Shown here: one piece after another, positions 3,747 to 7,190 of the stretch
Position numbering within the stretch: the first letter of the stretch is position 1
How the letters are laid out: every line of letters starts with the position of its first letter
DNA from: Bryobacteraceae bacterium
GTDB taxonomy: Bacteria; Acidobacteriota; Terriglobia; Bryobacterales; Bryobacteraceae
Assembly (NCBI GenBank): GCA_030039005.1
Contig: JASHQT010000086.1
Coordinates: 1-7,190 of the forward strand
Length of the DNA: 7,190 bases
Reading direction: 5' to 3'
Program-made: the position numbers and the translations under genes
Notes under the pieces: model-generated
What the model saw: the letters and a program-made list of their open reading frames with translations, nothing else
What the model was told of the DNA's origin: nothing
The model's database searches: none

Positions 3747-6149
3747 GTGGCCACACCTATAATCCGACCAATCGCGGCTGCCGCGCAGTTCGCAGAGCTC
3801 ATACCAGGAATTCACGCCGAAACACCCGGCACCAGCATGCGCGTCAGGAAGCGCAACGGCTCGCTCGAAGCGGTTTCTGTGGACAAAATCATTCGCGCGG
3901 TGGAGCGCAGTTCAGTGGGGCTATCCAACGTCGATCCAATGCGCGTGGCGATCAAGACCATCGGCGGATTGTACGACGGATCCACGACGAAGGAACTGGA
4001 TTCGCTGTCCATCCAGACGGCAGCCTCGCTCATCTCCGAGGAGCCCGAATATTCGCGCCTGGCTGCCCGCCTGCTCAATCGCTACATCGAGAAGGAGGTG
4101 CAGAACCAGAACATCTTCTCGTTCTCGCAGTCGATTGAAGGAGGATACAAGGCTGGATTGATCTCCGAAGAAACCGCCGACTTCGTACGCGCGAACGCGC
4201 GCAAGCTGAATAGCGCGATTGACGACTCGTATTCCGATCGCTTAGAATTCTTCGGCATCCGCACAGTCTACGACCGTTATCTGTTGAAGCATCCGGAATC
4301 GCGCGCGGTCATCGAAACGCCGCAATATTTCTTTCTGCGCGTGGCCTGCGGGTTGTCGCAGTCGGCTCCGGAAGCCACTGGATTTTATCCCCTTCTCGCC
4401 GCGCTTGAATATCTTCCCAGTTCCCCCACGCTGTTCAATTCCGGCACCACGCATTCGCAGATGTCGTCCTGCTTCCTGCTCGATTCGCCCGAAGATCATC
4501 TGGAATCCATCTATGACCGCTACAAAGATGTGGCGATGCTTTCAAAATTTTCCGGCGGCGTTGGAATGGCCTACACGCGAGTGCGATCGCGCGGTTCACT
4601 GATCCGGGCGACGAACGGACTTTCCAACGGAATCGGGCCCTGGCTGAAGACGCTGGATTCCTCGGTTTCGGCCGTAAATCAAGGCGGGAAGCGCAAGGGC
4701 GCGTGCTGCGTGTACCTGGAACCCTGGCACGCCGACGTTGAGGAGTTTCTCGAGCTGCGCGACAACACGGGCGACGAAGCACGGCGCACGTACAACCTGA
4801 ACCTGGCGCATTGGATTCCGGATCTGTTCATGGAGCGCGTGGAGAAGGATGGTGTCTGGTCGCTATTCGATCCGGCCAAAGTGCCGCACCTTCCGGACCT
4901 GTATGGCGACGAGTTCCGGCGTGCTTACATCGCGGCGGAAGAAGCTGGCTTGTTTTCCAAGCGGATCCAGGCGCGCGAGTTGTACTCGCGCATGATGCGG
5001 ATGCTGGCCGAAACCGGCAACGGATGGATGACCTTCAAGGACGCCTGTAATCTGAAGTCGAACCAGACCGGGCTGCCGCAAAATGTCGTGCATCTGTCCA
5101 ATCTCTGCACGGAGATCACGGAGGTGACGTCGAACGCTGAAACCGCGGTTTGCAATTTAGGATCCATCAACCTGTCCCGTCACATGAACGGAGCCGCGTT
5201 CGATTTCGAGAAGCTGGCCTGCACGGTTCGCCGCGCGGTGCCGTTCCTCGATCGCGTCATCGATATCAATTACTACCCGACGGCGTCGGCAGCCGCATCG
5301 AACCGCAGATGGCGCCCGGTGGGGCTAGGGCTGATGGGGCTGCAGGACGTCTTCTTTCAAATGAAAATGCCGTTCGATTCGCTCGTCGCGCGCGAACTGT
5401 CGGCGCGAATTCAGGAAGAAATTTACTACAACGCGCTGGATGCTTCGTGCCAGCTTTCCGAGGTGCTGGGTTCGCATGCGTCGTTTTCAGAGACGCGCGC
5501 GGCGAATGGCGACTTGCAATTCGATGCCTGGGGAGTCACTCCGGCGAATCCCGAGCGCTGGGACACACTACGCGAACGAATCCGCGGCAAGGGACTGCGC
5601 AATTCTCTGATCGTCGCAATCGCGCCGACCGCCACGATCGCCTCCATTGCCGGATGCTATGAATGCATCGAACCGCAGATCTCCAACCTCTTCAAACGCG
5701 AGACGTTATCGGGCGATTTCCTGCAGGTGAATCGCTACCTAGTGGCCGATTTCAAGGAAGCAGGGCTGTGGAACGAGGACATCCGCAATCGGATCAAGCT
5801 CGCCGAAGGCAGCGTGCAGGAGATCACGGAGTTGCCGGCTGAGCTGCGCGAGATATATCGCACAGTTTGGGAAATTCCGATGCGGTCGTTAATCGATATG
5901 GCGGCCGACCGCGGCGCGTTCATCGATCAAAGCCAATCGCTGAATCTTTTCCTCGAAAGCCCCACAATTGGCAAGCTGTCGTCCATGTATATGTACGCCT
6001 GGAAAAAGGGCCTGAAGACCACCTACTATCTGCGATCGCGCCCGGCTTCGAAAATCGCCAAGGCAACCGTGCCGGTCGCAAACGAAGCGAGCGTAAAAGC
6101 CGTCGCCTGTTCGCTTGAAAATCCAGGCTCTTGCGAGGCTTGCCAATAG
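3747..6149 (+). CDS. nrdA: Class Ia ribonucleoside-diphosphate reductase, alpha subunit NrdA
   Basis: This 800-residue protein reduces ribonucleoside diphosphates to deoxyribonucleotides with NrdB. An ATP-cone begins at about residue 31 (MRVRKRNGSLEAV) and runs to about 115; in the family it binds ATP/dATP for overall activity control and marks class Ia rather than Ib. The ten-stranded barrel carries the active-site set: Cys242 (SSCFLL) and Cys469 (AVCNLGS) as the redox pair, Asn452, Cys454 (thiyl radical) and Glu456 in SNLCTEI, the phosphate loop PTATIAS (627-633), and Tyr760-Tyr761 in TTYYLR for radical transfer. The C-terminal reductant cysteines are Cys796 and Cys799 (CEAC). GTG 3747 is chosen because GAAAGG (3733-3738) lies eight bases upstream and is the part the leader can hide. 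ATG 3837, which begins at the ATP-cone itself, is the alternative; it would remove a 30-residue Ala/Pro-rich extension. Regulation: NrdR boxes and a B12 riboswitch. Confidence 0.96.
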   Translation: MATPIIRPIAAAAQFAELIPGIHAETPGTSMRVRKRNGSLEAVSVDKIIRAVERSSVGLSNVDPMRVAIKTIGGLYDGSTTKELDSLSIQTAASLISEEPEYSRLAARLLNRYIEKEVQNQNIFSFSQSIEGGYKAGLISEETADFVRANARKLNSAIDDSYSDRLEFFGIRTVYDRYLLKHPESRAVIETPQYFFLRVACGLSQSAPEATGFYPLLAALEYLPSSPTLFNSGTTHSQMSSCFLLDSPEDHLESIYDRYKDVAMLSKFSGGVGMAYTRVRSRGSLIRATNGLSNGIGPWLKTLDSSVSAVNQGGKRKGACCVYLEPWHADVEEFLELRDNTGDEARRTYNLNLAHWIPDLFMERVEKDGVWSLFDPAKVPHLPDLYGDEFRRAYIAAEEAGLFSKRIQARELYSRMMRMLAETGNGWMTFKDACNLKSNQTGLPQNVVHLSNLCTEITEVTSNAETAVCNLGSINLSRHMNGAAFDFEKLACTVRRAVPFLDRVIDINYYPTASAAASNRRWRPVGLGLMGLQDVFFQMKMPFDSLVARELSARIQEEIYYNALDASCQLSEVLGSHASFSETRAANGDLQFDAWGVTPANPERWDTLRERIRGKGLRNSLIVAIAPTATIASIAGCYECIEPQISNLFKRETLSGDFLQVNRYLVADFKEAGLWNEDIRNRIKLAEGSVQEITELPAELREIYRTVWEIPMRSLIDMAADRGAFIDQSQSLNLFLESPTIGKLSSMYMYAWKKGLKTTYYLRSRPASKIAKATVPVANEASVKAVACSLENPGSCEACQ

Positions 6150-6158
6150 GAGAAAGCC

Positions 6159-7157
6159 ATGATTCTGGATCCTGGATTCAATCTCACGCTGCGGCCGATG
6201 AAATACCCGGTCTTTTTCGAGATGTTCAAAACCGCGATCAAGAATACGTGGACGGTGGAGGAGGTCGACTTCTCCAGCGATGTATCCGATCTGCGCCAGC
6301 GAATGAAGCCGGCTGAACAGCATCTGATCAAACGGCTGGTGGCCTTCTTCGCCACCGGCGACAGCATTGTCGGTAATAATCTGGTGTTGAACCTCTACAA
6401 GCACGTCAATTCACCGGAGGCGCGCATGTACCTCTCGCGTCAACTTTATGAAGAGGCGCTGCACGTGCAGTTTTACCTGACGCTGCTGGATACTTATATT
6501 GCCGACCCGCAGGAGCGCGGCGGCGCGTTCGCCGCAGTGGAAAACATTCCATCCATCCAGAAGAAGGCGCAGTTCTGCTTTAAGTGGATCGATTCCATTC
6601 AGACTTTGACCGAGTTGCGCAGCGACGCGGACATGCGCGCATTCCTGCTGAATCTGGTGTGTTTCGCGGCGTGTATCGAGGGACTATTTTTCTTCGCGGC
6701 CTTCGCCTACGTGTATTACTTGCGGTCGCGCGGGCTTTTGCAAGGCCTCGCCACCGGGACGAATTGGGTGTTTCGCGATGAAAGCGCGCACATCGAGTTT
6801 GCGCTGGAGGTAATTGCAACCGCGCGGCGCGAACGGCCCGAGCTTTTTGACGAGAGCTTCGCTGCGCGCGTGACCGAGATGATTCGCGAAGCCGTTGATT
6901 GCGAACTGACCTTTGCCCAGGACACGCTCAGCATGGGGGTTACCGGCCTTTCGATCCAGGGCATGGGCGAATATCTGGAATATGTGGCTGATCGAAGGCT
7001 CGTGGCGCTCGGGCTTCCTCCCATTTACGGGTCTCAGAATCCATTCGCCTTCATGGCGCTGCAGGACGTGCAGGAGCTGACCAATTTCTTCGAGCGCCGG
7101 GTCTCCGCCTACCAGGTCGGCGTCACGGGAGACGTCGAATTCGCCGTCGACTTTTGA
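6159..7157 (+). CDS. nrdB: Class Ia ribonucleoside-diphosphate reductase, beta subunit NrdB
   Basis: This 332-residue ferritin-like protein makes and stores the tyrosyl radical that drives NrdA. All expected metal ligands are present: Asp68 (ATGDS), Glu99 and His102 (EALH), Glu174 (CIEGLFF), and Glu208 and His211 in RDESAH. Tyr106 sits four residues after His102, at the radical-tyrosine position (E. coli Tyr122), so this is a normal tyrosyl-radical enzyme rather than a Phe-bearing class Ic type. Trp31 (WTVEEVD) and Asp207 fit the radical-transfer chain (E. coli Trp48 and Asp237), and Tyr318 near the end is a candidate for the interface tyrosine. The C-terminal tail DVEFAVDF is acidic and hydrophobic, as for the peptide that docks in NrdA. 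The ATG lies nine bases after the nrdA stop with a clear AGGAGAAAG Shine-Dalgarno, so the two genes form one operon. Diiron rather than manganese-iron metal is assumed from class. Confidence 0.96.
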   Translation: MILDPGFNLTLRPMKYPVFFEMFKTAIKNTWTVEEVDFSSDVSDLRQRMKPAEQHLIKRLVAFFATGDSIVGNNLVLNLYKHVNSPEARMYLSRQLYEEALHVQFYLTLLDTYIADPQERGGAFAAVENIPSIQKKAQFCFKWIDSIQTLTELRSDADMRAFLLNLVCFAACIEGLFFFAAFAYVYYLRSRGLLQGLATGTNWVFRDESAHIEFALEVIATARRERPELFDESFAARVTEMIREAVDCELTFAQDTLSMGVTGLSIQGMGEYLEYVADRRLVALGLPPIYGSQNPFAFMALQDVQELTNFFERRVSAYQVGVTGDVEFAVDF

Positions 7158-7190
7158 TTCAATGAGGCACGCTGCGAGTGGCTTGCGTAT

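Noticed and set aside
3263..3802. Long open frame on the minus strand across the nrdAB leader
   Set aside because: It covers the riboswitch core, P1, the promoter and the start of nrdA, all conserved non-coding or coding elements on the plus strand. It overlaps the metal-sensor start, and its Arg/Pro/Ser-rich translation resembles no known family.
5150..5662. 170-codon plus-strand frame inside nrdA, and similar ones at 3680-4138 and 6584-6781
   Set aside because: They lie entirely or mostly inside the well-conserved nrdA or nrdB frames and show no recognisable domain.
7158..7190. Possible start of another gene after nrdB (ATG at 7162)
   Set aside because: Only 29 bases are visible, with no Shine-Dalgarno and no recognisable sequence; nothing can be supported, nor is a terminator visible.

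Overview
The window reads as chromosomal DNA from a free-living bacterium of moderately high GC content. The Acidobacteriota (Solibacter/Terriglobia-like) are my best guess from the style of the NrdA and NrdB proteins, but no rRNA or other phylogenetic marker is present, so this is a weak inference. Two divergent gene blocks meet at a regulatory region around 3300-3746, and both concern cobalt or cobalamin.

Left block, minus strand (about 3299 down to 1): a DUF156/CsoR-family metal sensor with RcnR/DmeR-type ligands (3018-3299); a 334-base gap with a strong dyad; a small thioredoxin-like [2Fe-2S] ferredoxin (2270-2683); then a tight energy-coupling-factor cobalt importer: cbiM (1528-2220), a CbiN-like two-helix subunit (1171-1524), cbiQ (391-1167) and the N-terminal part of the ATPase cbiO (running off the left edge). 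The importer brings Co2+ into the cell, the usual entry step for cobalamin synthesis, and the sensor is a plausible metal-dependent switch for it.

Right block, plus strand: a sigma70-type promoter (TTGACA, 18 bp, TATATT) with two NrdR-box-like palindromes placed exactly 31 bp apart, one over the -35 and one over the -10; a cobalamin riboswitch (about 3442-3626) starting at the predicted transcription start; an expression platform that can either hide or expose the ribosome binding site; then nrdA (3747-6149, GTG start) and nrdB (6159-7157), a complete class Ia ribonucleotide reductase.

The layout suggests one economy. When cobalamin is plentiful, the riboswitch would shut down the B12-independent, iron/oxygen-dependent reductase, presumably because a B12-dependent class II enzyme (NrdJ) elsewhere in the genome takes over; NrdR adds nucleotide-pool control at the DNA level. 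Next door, cobalt import feeds the cofactor being sensed. NrdAB under a B12 riboswitch plus NrdR is known from Streptomyces; placement beside a cobalt importer with its own metal sensor, and the detailed platform seen here, are the parts worth a closer look. No mobile element, CRISPR array, tRNA or rRNA was found.
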